The translations under genes were made by a program, and so were the position numbers. DNA of 64,000 bases from QKMZ01 sp012965515. GTDB lineage: Bacteria > Cyanobacteriota > Vampirovibrionia > Obscuribacterales > Obscuribacteraceae. Position 1 is the first letter of the stretch. Each line of letters begins with the position of its first letter. Location: assembly GCA_937879965.1 (NCBI GenBank), contig CALFMP010000007.1:156688-220687 (forward strand), read 5' to 3'. The notes under the pieces were generated by a model that worked only from the letters and a program-made list of their open reading frames with translations, ran no database searches and was not told where the DNA came from. Below, in pieces: positions 35,792 to 45,400 of this stretch.

Positions 35792-36940
35792 CTACTCAGC
35801 GACTCTGACGATTTCGCTTTTCCCGCCGCCAGCATACTTGTTGTAATCGAAAGTGAATCGAACATCTATTGGCGCAGGAATCGCCGATGGAATAGCCCTG
35901 AATGGAGCGGCATTCTCTACTGCCTTCAACGCCGCTTGATTGGCAATTTCACTGTCGGAAGGCTCAGCGACGCGGACATACGAAAGTTCTCCACCGGGTC
36001 CTAACGTAAAGGTAACTGCAACCCGATCAGATTGATGACTCATTGGCGGGAACCAAGCTCGCTTGATTCTTCTGTTCAGATCCGCTTCGTATGAGGAAAA
36101 GTCATCTGCTTTCTCTTCCATTACAGGCTGTTGAACAAAGGTTGACGCATCTGTAGAGGCAATAGGGTCTTGCTCAATCTCGCGCTCTTCTTTCTTCGTC
36201 GCTAAGGAATCTGGGAGTGCCTGATGCGTTTGACCAGCTATAGCTTCATTCTCGTCACTTGAGGTGATTTGTTTATTCTCAGAGGCTTCCGCCGTCATGT
36301 TTGAATGACCGACCTGATTTGTGTTGGGCAGTTGAGACGCAGCCCAACTTGCTAGTGACGAAAGCTTGATTTCCTTGAATCCGTTATCGTAGATCTTCAA
36401 TCTTGGATTATTGGCGAGCTGAGTAAGCGGGACTTGGAAAACAGTTGCAAGCGACTTTCTAACACCTGGTTGGAAGTTGGTCGCGAAGCTCTCGACAGTC
36501 TGTCCATTTCTCAGAAGTTTCGCATCAATCGCCAGATCACTTACGGCATCTAAAACTGTGCCGTAATGCGTATTATCGCCGCAATAAAATGAAAACTGCC
36601 TGGTAACAAAAGAGACAGGATAGCTCGCTTTGCTTTCAGCATCGTAGTAGATGATGAGAAAGACTGTACCGGTTTCTGCCGCTCTACTTCCTACCTGACT
36701 AGCAACCAGCACACGAGACAAATGCAGATTGAAGATATTTCCTTGATCAGAAACTTCAAAGGTGACTTCTATCGGAAAACTGTCCTGCTGGGCTGTGGAA
36801 GCTTGTATAGCTGAACCCGGGTCTTGAGAGAGTTGGGTTGAACATCCGGACAGGGTGAATACCGACACAAGCACTAGCAGGAATACCGGCACCTTTGACG
36901 ACATGAGGATATTTCGTAATTTTCGACGCTGCAAACTCAT
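35792..36940 (-). CDS. Lipoprotein with TonB-type C-terminal domain
   Basis: About 382 residues. The signal sequence VPVFLLVLVSVFTLSGCS has a clear lipobox (LSGC). The middle is a beta-rich unknown domain and an acidic/Ser/Thr linker. The last ~95 residues (YEADLNRRIKRAWFPP, VTFTLGPGGELSYVRV, then AALKAVENAAPFRAIP) match the TonB C-terminal fold seen in TonB-like proteins of many envelope systems. The start may be the ATG at 36940 or 36904; neither has a strong ribosome-binding site. Its strand and function differ from its neighbours, so it may be cargo of the mobile element. Confidence 0.75.
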   Translation of the reverse strand: MSLQRRKLRNILMSSKVPVFLLVLVSVFTLSGCSTQLSQDPGSAIQASTAQQDSFPIEVTFEVSDQGNIFNLHLSRVLVASQVGSRAAETGTVFLIIYYDAESKASYPVSFVTRQFSFYCGDNTHYGTVLDAVSDLAIDAKLLRNGQTVESFATNFQPGVRKSLATVFQVPLTQLANNPRLKIYDNGFKEIKLSSLASWAASQLPNTNQVGHSNMTAEASENKQITSSDENEAIAGQTHQALPDSLATKKEEREIEQDPIASTDASTFVQQPVMEEKADDFSSYEADLNRRIKRAWFPPMSHQSDRVAVTFTLGPGGELSYVRVAEPSDSEIANQAALKAVENAAPFRAIPSAIPAPIDVRFTFDYNKYAGGGKSEIVRVAE

Positions 36941-36986
36941 ACTGCCTACCCAAGCGAGTTTCTTATCGATCCTATTCCACATTCTT

Positions 36987-37022
36987 GTACGCTCATACAT
37001 GGCAGTGTACAAGCGTACAAAA
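36987..37022 (+). promoter_or_regulatory. Operator-like inverted repeat before XRE regulator
   Basis: Perfect 9-bp arms TTGTACGCT (36987-36995) and AGCGTACAA (37014-37022), with an additional TGTACA between them. It lies between the divergent lipoprotein gene and the XRE gene and is a likely binding site of the latter. Confidence 0.55.
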
Positions 37023-37035
37023 TTTAATATGCTCG

Positions 37036-37260
37036 ATGAAGATAAATCGAGCAGTCAAAAGGTTCGGCAAAGCCATACAGGAGATTCGTAAGAATCGCCA
37101 GATGTCAATTGAGGCTTTTGCCTTGGAATTGGGCATTGATGCCGCCTATCTATCCCGAATTGAGCGGGGTCAGAAAAACATTTCCCTTTCCACCGCAGCC
37201 AAAATTGCTGATAGCTTGGGGATAGAAATTTCCTTCGGCGATTGGAAACTAACACGCTGA
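37036..37260 (+). CDS. XRE-family transcriptional regulator
   Basis: 74 residues, a single helix-turn-helix domain: AIQEIRKNRQMSIEAFALEL, then GIDAAYLSRIERGQKNISL and AAKIADSLGI. The frame opens at 36985, but the ATG at 37036 gives a standard N-terminus. It is divergent from the lipoprotein gene across a perfect inverted repeat. Its last 12 bases overlap the 3' end of the convergent integrase 2. It probably regulates the element's genes. Confidence 0.82.
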   Translation: MKINRAVKRFGKAIQEIRKNRQMSIEAFALELGIDAAYLSRIERGQKNISLSTAAKIADSLGIEISFGDWKLTR

Positions 37261-38481
37261 ATTACTGGCTGGACGAATATTCGCCTTCCCGCAACCCATC
37301 AATTCAACCAGCCGATCAGTAATGCGCTGCATAGGCTCGCGAAGTCTTTCCACGTCAATGACCAAGTACCCAGCCGTAATGTCTTCGCGCATCGAATGCC
37401 CTGCTAACTTCTTCAAAGCATAATGCGGGGTGTCCAATTTCTCTGCGGTAGTTAAGAAGGTCCGACGAGCGTCGTGCAAAATGAAATCACAGCCGCTCAG
37501 GTCTCTAAGCTTCCTGACGGTTTCATATGCACCGCGATAATGACCTCTTCCGCCTTGCCCCGGAAACACATATTCTGATTCACCACGCTCAGTATATCGT
37601 CGACTGAATATCTCGTGCAAATAATCACTCAACGGAAGCCGGTGTTCATAGCCGTTCTTTGAGATCTCACCTCTCAGTGTCAAGACTTTGCCATCAAGAT
37701 CGATATCACTCCAGCGAAGACTCGGCAGTTCGTTCCTCCGCAAACCAGTCAGAAGCAAAACCAGGTAATAGTCCCTTGCTGTCTTGTTCTCCAGCGACAT
37801 GACCGCTTGGTAAAACGCAGAAAGCTTGCTGTCCGGGATTACTCCCTGCCGTTTCTCAATTCGGTGCCAGCTTCTCATCTGCGTTAATCGAGACACTGGA
37901 TTGATCGGAATCAACGGCTCTCCATCAACTTCATACTTCAGAGATACGTAGTTCAGAACTGCTCTCAAAGTCTGCATGGTCAAATTCGCATTCGCCTTGC
38001 CGGATGTGCCGGTCTTCGATCCTTGACTTAACTGCTTGAATCTTTCCTCGACCATATCCCTGGTTATCTTCATGACCGGCTTTCTCTGCCAATCTCCAAG
38101 AGACTGGGTCATGATTCTGTTGAACGACAGGCGAGTGTTGAGCCTGAACTCTTTCGAAGCCATGTATTCCTCGAATGCCTCAGCAAGAGTCAAGGAAACA
38201 GCTTTCTGATTGGCTTGCTCTTTGCGTGGATCAATTCCCGATGCCATTTGACCAAGCAGTTTCTTCGCTTCTTTCCTGGCAGACTCAGGAGTCCAAGGTC
38301 CGTGCTTGCCGATAGTAACCCGCTTCACAGAACCATTTACACGGCACTCGGCAATGTATGCCATTGAGCCTTTCGTAACCCTGAGTCCGAACCCTTGAAG
38401 TACATCATCACGGAAGATTATCTGTCCATGCGCTGGCAAGGCGATCTGCTTCTCAACGAAATTCATTGTCAGTCGAGGCAT
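37249..38481 (-). CDS. Tyrosine recombinase, DUF4102-type integrase (paralogue 2)
   Basis: 410 residues beginning MPRLTMNFVEKQIALPAHGQ. It has an arm-binding domain (GFGLRVTKGSMAYIAECRVN) and catalytic residues Arg in LTGLRRNELPSL, HDARRTF (HxxR), His in LAGHSMRED and Tyr in TAGYLVIDVERL. The same-length paralogue lies at 17989-19191, with blocks such as LPLSDYL and SEYVFPGQGG identical. Five TGTAGAC-type repeats lie just upstream of this gene (38502-38580), which may be its arm sites or operator. Present on the same island as a second, Xer-type recombinase. Confidence 0.92.
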   Translation of the reverse strand: MPRLTMNFVEKQIALPAHGQIIFRDDVLQGFGLRVTKGSMAYIAECRVNGSVKRVTIGKHGPWTPESARKEAKKLLGQMASGIDPRKEQANQKAVSLTLAEAFEEYMASKEFRLNTRLSFNRIMTQSLGDWQRKPVMKITRDMVEERFKQLSQGSKTGTSGKANANLTMQTLRAVLNYVSLKYEVDGEPLIPINPVSRLTQMRSWHRIEKRQGVIPDSKLSAFYQAVMSLENKTARDYYLVLLLTGLRRNELPSLRWSDIDLDGKVLTLRGEISKNGYEHRLPLSDYLHEIFSRRYTERGESEYVFPGQGGRGHYRGAYETVRKLRDLSGCDFILHDARRTFLTTAEKLDTPHYALKKLAGHSMREDITAGYLVIDVERLREPMQRITDRLVELMGCGKANIRPASNSAC

Positions 38482-38501
38482 TGCGGTTCCTCCAAGAAAA
38501 A

Positions 38502-38580
38502 GTAGACGGTGTAGACAGCATCCGTGTAGACAGATGTAGACAGCGTTTGCGAAATTCTGTCTCTGAAAAAAATGTAGACG
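38502..38580. repeat. TGTAGACAG iterons upstream of integrase 2
   Basis: GTAGAC at 38502-38507; TGTAGACAG at 38510-38518, 38525-38533 and 38535-38543; and TGTAGACG at 38573-38580. A related TGTATAC and an inverted CTGTCTC lie among them. The same TGTAGACA word occurs once upstream of integrase 1 (19243-19250). Confidence 0.6.
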
Positions 38581-38606
38581 CTGTGTATACGCGCTGTCAA
38601 ATTTCG

Positions 38607-38697
38607 GGTGATATTGGAGACGTGCAAAAGTGGCTCAAAGCAAGCAAAGACAATGCTTTCCGCCATTCAGTATGCGAAAACTTCGATTAGTGATATT
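38607..38697. repeat. GGTGATATT repeats at right end of putative integrative element
   Basis: GGTGATATT at 38607-38615 and AGTGATATT at 38689-38697 match in inverse orientation the AATATCACC words at the left end (30607-30660). Confidence 0.4.
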
Positions 38698-38751
38698 GGG
38701 AAGAGCAGATTGAGCGAGAGATCGAAAGCACTCTGGCGACTTGATCCCACA

Positions 38752-38785
38752 TACGCTGCCGACTATTTCAATGGTGCGGTTCCGT
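38752..38785 (+). repeat. Module-end repeat, copy 2
   Basis: A segment containing CGACTATTTCAATGGTGCGG, nearly identical to 25180-25210. It lies beyond the last gene of the complete rhs operon. Confidence 0.5.
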
Positions 38786-38836
38786 TCCCGAAACATTTGC
38801 ACCATGAAAAATGAAAGGAGGCAGTCTCTTTTAGGA

Positions 38837-39394
38837 TCACTCTGCTCTTTTGCCATCACGCGGAAACACTGCTTCTGGTTTTATATCGATGCCCTGTAAT
38901 CGATCCCTTTGTCCTTTTCGAAACAAATCAAGTTGTTGTCTCGAACTCAACTTCGCCCAAAGGTTTCCATCCTTATCGAAGTACTCACCTCTGACCTTCA
39001 GCAGTTCACTACGAATATCACTTAGTGCGATTACATTTCTATTTTTCTTTACACCTAAATCAAGATGCGAAAGTTTGTTCATCAATGAAAAAGCCTCATC
39101 AATTTCTGAATCCAGATTCTTCCTTGTGCTCACTTTCTCTTTATGCGACTTACTTTTGACGTCGCTATTGAGAGCAAATAAGGTTTGTACATTCGCGAAT
39201 ATCTGATTGAAGCTTTGTTGAAGCTTCCCCAATCTCTTCTTATCGACGACGGAAACCTTTAACGATTCATTCCAATCTGTACCATCTCTCAGGCATAGAT
39301 TACCAAAACGCTCTTCTCCAAATGCAACAGTTCCTTGTTGTAGAAGAACCAATAGGATAACGAGACTTCGAGTGCAGATTCGCGCAAAATACAA
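38837..39394 (-). CDS. Small secreted protein, third gene of the rhs operon
   Basis: 185 residues with a signal peptide (SLVILLVLLQQGTVAFGEE, cleavage near residue 27). A Lys/Asp-rich helical body follows (SFNQIFANVQTLFALN, then SEIDEAFSLMNKLSHLDLGV). No family is recognised. A strong AAAGGAGGCG box precedes the ATG at 39394, and the gene starts 59 bases after the rhs stop. It occupies the place taken by the kelch lipoprotein in copy 3 and by the small membrane protein in copy 2. A cognate immunity or chaperone role for the Rhs C-terminus is inferred from position only. Confidence 0.6.
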   Translation of the reverse strand: MYFARICTRSLVILLVLLQQGTVAFGEERFGNLCLRDGTDWNESLKVSVVDKKRLGKLQQSFNQIFANVQTLFALNSDVKSKSHKEKVSTRKNLDSEIDEAFSLMNKLSHLDLGVKKNRNVIALSDIRSELLKVRGEYFDKDGNLWAKLSSRQQLDLFRKGQRDRLQGIDIKPEAVFPRDGKRAE

Positions 39395-39453
39395 GATGCT
39401 TTTCGCCTCCTTTGACTAAAACCAAACAATATTGGCTCAACTGTTGAATTGTC

Positions 39454-42400
39454 CTAACTACCTCCAGGTGGTCCTTGTTTTGGTGTTAGAGGCTCGTCGC
39501 TGTTATCGTACATTGGTGGATCTTCGTAGGGAGGTGGTCCGTCAGTTGGTTCTTTCGGGGGATCGGGAGGAGGTGCTGGCGGTCCCATGCTTCCAGACAT
39601 TTTATTATTCATACAGTCAGCAACGCAAATGTCAAAACCGAACGCTGCTTTCTCTGGGTGTTCATTGCAATCCTTTGTACATTCACACTTAATTCTATTA
39701 AACGTTGAACCTAACGATCCTGCTGCTCCTGCTGCGCTGCTTCCTCCAGAAGGTATGCGTACAGTCCCAAGAGGGTCGATATGCACGATTGGAGCGTTGT
39801 CTACGTAGGCGTATAAATTAATCCCTCCGTCTTCTTCAATCGGGTCACGATTAATGAACCTTCCCAAGCTACTGAAGTACGCTCTCGCCAATGTCAGGTT
39901 CAATCCACTGCGTCCATGCAAATAATACCCGGCATATTGAAAATCAGCCTCCAGCCCTCCTTGTAGTTTGGTGCTTCTGCCAAAAGGATCGAATGCGTAC
40001 TGGGCCTGTATGGCTCCACTTCCATCCGTCATTTCGGTAACAGAGTCAAGTAGTGGTTTGGCATAAAAATAGCCGGTTCCGCTAATAGTTTGTCCCCACT
40101 TGAAGAATCTTCTGGTCAAAGTGCTTCCTGCATCACGTTCTTCCGCCCTGCGGCTGGCAGACCACACAAACTGTTTCGTACTCGTCACTGAGCCGGAAAC
40201 CGTCTCCACAATTTTCGTATTTCGTCCAAGTCCGTCGAACGAAAATTGGCTGAAATTATTCGCCCCCGGATAATCGATTTCAATCAGGCGATTCTCGGCA
40301 TCCCACTTGTACGTATTTGTACCGTCGCTGGTCATATTACCGTTAGCATCCCAGGTCAGCGTTGAAGACGCACTGGCAGTGACCTTGAGAGCGTTCGTGT
40401 CTGTCTTGGTTGTAGGCACGGCGTCAGTCGCTGAGACATTTGCCAAACTAGCTCCTGACGGTAAGGTGCCATTGCCAGAGAAGCTTTGCGAGAATGCCAG
40501 ATCGTCAGCGTCGCTGCTCTTTGCACTTACTCCCAAGGCCTGAAGGTCCGAGTTTGCTTTCATGTTAGCTGCCAGCCCTGAGGCAACGTCAACCAATGTG
40601 TCAGAGGCGCCGACGGTGTAGCCAACTGACTCCTGACCGCCTGGAAGAAGTGGGTTGTGGGTAACCACAGTGACTGTGTCACCGTTGGTTGCTTTACCAC
40701 CCACCACTAAAGTCGTGTTTCCGTTCGCATTTGTACCAAGCGTTAGAGTCTCAGTCGCTCCGCCGCTGGTTGAAGTCGTGTACGTAGTTCCTGCCGTCGC
40801 GACTGTAACGACAGCGGCAGATGATGTCGATGTCACTCCAATTGCCGCCAGCGTGCTGCTCGCATTAATTGCGTTCTTCAGACCAGTAGCTATATCCGTT
40901 AAAGTGTTACCTCCAGCAACTGTGTAAGATACCGTCTCCTCACCGCCGGAAAGATTCACATTCTCAACGGTCAGCGAGACCACGTCTCCAGTGGTTACAG
41001 TTCCGGCAACGGTCACAGTGCTGTTTCCGTTAAAGTTTGCCGACGATGTAAGTGTTTCCGTCGGAACGCCTGTAACAGACTTGGAATACGTCACATCTGC
41101 ATAATACTTGTCCGGATTGATTGTGACGACTGAACCGGCATAACTTGGGAAATAGAGAGCAATGCTGGTGTACAGAGTACCGCCATATCCCAGTGTATTG
41201 TAAATAGCGTTAGATAGCCCCTGGGCAATCGTGGCAGTTGTGTCGCCGGTCTTCACCGTGTAAGAACAGGTCACTGGTCCGTACCTGAAGCGAATGTCGT
41301 TGACCGTAATCGAGAGGACATCTCCAGGTGTGACGGAGCCGCCAACGGTTGCCGTGATGTTTCCATTAACATTGGAGCTAAGTGTCAGTGTTTCTGTGGG
41401 TGTTCCTGATACTGACGTGCTGAAGGCTACTCCCTTGAGGGCGCGCTGAGATATCGTTAGAACCTGTCCGGCGACACTTGCAGATACGACGGGCTTACTT
41501 GTGCTGCCTTGGAAGCGCGTCTTACCTCCTGGAGAAATAGAGACTAGTTCATTGACGCTATTGCAGGTTGACTGAATGACAGAAGTGCTAGCCGATAGCG
41601 CTATTGTCGCGGTTGCTCCCGCACTAACCGATTGCGCAAACGTTGTAAGATTCGGCGAGGTCGATTTGAGGCTGACCACAGTCGAATTGGAGGTAGCGCT
41701 TACGCCAATATTCTGAAGATCAGAATCAGCATTAATCGCAGCAGCAAGGTTCGTAGCAATACTGGTCAGCGTGTCTCCGGACTGAACCGTATAATTCACC
41801 GCCTTCTTGCCGCCAGAGAGACCGGCGTCATAAGTGGTGACTGTAAGTACATCGCCTGTTGTTTTGGAACCGCCAATGGAAGCGACTGTCCAGGCATCCA
41901 TTGGCACGCTCAATGTTATTGTCTCGGTGGCAGAGGAACTCGTAGACGCTCGATAAGTCGTTAGATTGACGGATTTAGACTGAATGGTTACCACTTTGCC
42001 GGAAGCAGACGCGCTGACACCAATTGCTTGCAGATTGCCATTTCCATTGATGGCGCTCGCCACACCGGAAGCAATTGTCGAGAGTGTATCGCCTGAAAGA
42101 ACCGTGTAAGTGACAGCCTGCGTGCCTCCTCCAAGGGCAGAGTCGTAGACATTGACTGTGATTGTGTCACCAGTCGTCTTGGTTCCCCCAATGGTGGCTG
42201 TTTTCAGAGCGTTTTGATTAATGGATAGAGCAACCGTCTCTGTCGCACCGCCGCTCAATGAGCTGGAATATGAGGTGACGTTGACTGAATTGGAGACAAT
42301 GCTAATTGTTGTTCCGACCGAGGTTGCGCTGACTCCGAGATTTTGAAGCGGGGTATCCGCGTTGATCGCGGCTGCAATGTTTGTAGCAATGCTCGTCAGG

Positions 42401-45400
42401 GTGTCGCCAGCTTGAACTGTGTATGCAACATTTCTACTACCGCCTGAAAGGGAGACATCTTTGAATGTGAGCGTAATAACGTCGCCGGTTGTCTTGGTCC
42501 CACCGATTACGGCACTCTCCAGTCCATTTCTCCAGATGCCCAGACTGAGCACTTCAGTTGCTCCGCCGCTGGTCGATGTCGAATAAGTGGTGATATTGCC
42601 CGAGGCCGCGCGAATGTTAACGAAATTCTTGCCTGATTGCGCATTGGCGGCAACACCAATTGCTTGCAGATTTGTGTTCGTGTTGATAGCCGTCGCGATG
42701 CCCTGCGCAATTGTCGCAAGCGTGTCTCCGCCCTGCACAGTGTAATTGACTGCCTGTTGTCCACCGCCCAAGGCCGTGTCTTTCACCGTGACAGTAAGAA
42801 CATCAGATGTCGTGACCGTTCCGGAAACGCGCAAAGTGTCGACACTGTGCGACTGAACGCCGACGCGATTGGCGGCTTTGTCGTAAGCGTAATAAAATTC
42901 TTTGGAAAATGGCGCATGAGGAGCCCCCGAACCGACTTGGTCGGTGGTGAGCTGTCCGGCAAGGTCGTATTTGAAATTGTGGAAGTCGTTGCCGCCATTC
43001 TGCTGCTGTTGCCACTGAAGAATCTCACCGGCCGGATTGTATCCGTAGTCGAATCGAGAAAGCGTTCCGCCGCTCGGATTCAAATTGTTAATCGTCTTCA
43101 GGCGCTGATCGCCGGTGTTCCCGTACCAGTCATAGTTGGTAACCTGGCTGTTCGGATAGGCAACAGAAGCAAGTCTCGTAACTCCTTTTGATGAGCCAGG
43201 CGTGTCGTCAACATAGGTGTAATTAAAAGTTCCCAGCGCATTCTGTTCGGACGTCACCCTGGACATGGCATCATAAGCCCATGTTATGGAATTGCTGGCT
43301 CCGTCAATTGAGCGGTTCGTAGTCCGGCCCAAGACATCGTAAGAATATGAAATTTGCGAATTTGCGATTACATCGTTGGCTACTGTTGCAAGCCTGCCAC
43401 CGCCTGTGGTGGGTGTTGATCCAGGACTGGTCACATAAGAATTGTAGCTGTAAGAAATCGTTCCCCAGTCATTCTGAACACTTGTTATTCGTGAAAATTT
43501 GCTGTCGTACAGATTGAACACACTCGATGTTGGATTGACGGCATTCTGATAGCCGGTGCCAAATGTTGTGCCGTCCGAATTGAGAATGTAATTTGTCACC
43601 TGATTAAGCGCATCTGTCCGCGAGAGCATTCGCCCTGCACCGGGCTCATATGCGTATGCCACCCTTGTTTGATCGGCATAGACCTTCTCAATTTTTCGTC
43701 CCTGTAAATCATGATGCCAGGCAGTCACATTCCCTGCTGGATCTGTCAGTTTCGAAAGTGACCCACAATGGCACCAGTCGTACTGCGTCTTTCTTCCTAA
43801 TGGATCGAGTTCGAAAACCAGCTGATCGAGCGAATCATATGCCGACTGGCTCCAACGACCAATTCGGTCTTTCATGAAAATGGCATCGAGACGATCGTAA
43901 ACCGTTTGCTCTGTTGTTGCATCTGGATAAGTCGTCTGCGTCTTGCGATCCGCGTTGTCGTAATCAAAACTGAGCTGATAGCCTTCGGAATCGGTGGTGG
44001 TATCAAGCCTGTTAAAACCGTCATAAGAGAAAGTTGTGATGTCGTTGTTGCCGGAAAGCGGTCCATTAATCTGAGTGAGAAATGCACTAGATGTGCCGGT
44101 ATACGTTAGGCTTGTCGTGTTGCTATTCGGGTCGGTCATGGACGTGATCTGCCCAGCGCTATTGTAGGTGTAGCCCCAGGTTCTGGCAGATCCATCAATG
44201 TACTGGGTCGGGCGGTGATCGCTGTTGTAAGTCCAGTTGCCGAGCATGAAGCTGTCGTTATTCTGTGTTTCAGTAATTTGAGTCAGGTCGATCCCATTTC
44301 CGGCATATGTGTATGTAAAAACACGACCGGCCGGATCAACGCTAAAAGTCCGGTGCCCAAGCGAATTATATTGATATGTGCTTGTGATCGCACCGCCCAC
44401 AGATTGATAATCAACCGACATTGATGGTGCGCCGGAAAAATAAGGTGTGAATAGCAAATTATCCGGCGTGCTCGAAGTCGAAAGGTAAATACTTGGTCCG
44501 AAAGAAGTTGCAGTAACTCCTCTATTAGTGAAAATGGAGCTACCGTTTATTGCATTCTTTAGCCCGGTGGCGGCAGCTGTCAAAGTATCGCCGGATTGAA
44601 TGTTGTATTGCGTGTATCCTTGAGATACGCCTTGCGCACTGAGATACAAGGCAACGAAATTACCGGCAGTAGCGGTGCCGGTTAAGGTGATTTGTCCAGA
44701 TTGAGGATTTGGCGTTCCCAGTGTGATTGTTTCGGTGGCACCACCACTAGTGCTCTTCGAATAAGCAGTCTGGTTTGACGACTGCGAAACCATGGCTATG
44801 TTTGTGCCGGTAGCAGCAGCGGTAACACCCAGCTTCTTCAGATTCGCATTTGCATTGACAGCGGCAGCCAAAGCACTTGTTATCGTTGCTAATGTATCAG
44901 CCGACAGCACGGTATATGAAACCGCCTGTGAACCGCCAGCTAAAGCAGTATCTGTAAAAGTTAGCGTCAGAACATCGCCCGTAGTTTTGCTTCCACCAAT
45001 CGTGGCTTTGACAGGCGTCGCTGCGATCTGACTAATCTTAATGGGTTTGTTCGTAGTATTTGTGCCAACCGTGCCTCTGCCACCACTACTAGTGCCTTCA
45101 TCTACATATGAATATTCGATGCGATTTGATAATGCCGGCTTCACATAGTCAATAATCGGCCAAAGATATCCATCTACTGGTCCCCAGAGCCACGCTACTT
45201 TGTGACAATGCGAAAAATCATGGTTGTCCACATCATCCGGATAACGCTCCATCGCTTCGCGATCCCAAATGAAAGTCGCATCCAATGGCTCATGTCCGAT
45301 CCATGTCTCTAACACTGAGGTTGAGCCATCGGGGTATCCGATCTTTATTCCGCGCGTTGCATAGGCTGCTGGAGCCGGTGTGTATCGGTAGAAAGATGTG

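Noticed and set aside
38495..38600. CRISPR-like repeats
   Set aside because: The repeats are only 6-9 bp, unevenly spaced, with no spacers of constant size and no cas genes.
38608..38814. Plus-strand 68-codon frame after integrase 2
   Set aside because: No ribosome-binding site; it overlaps the element-end repeats. It might be a remnant related to the 25180 repeat, so only the repeat is annotated.
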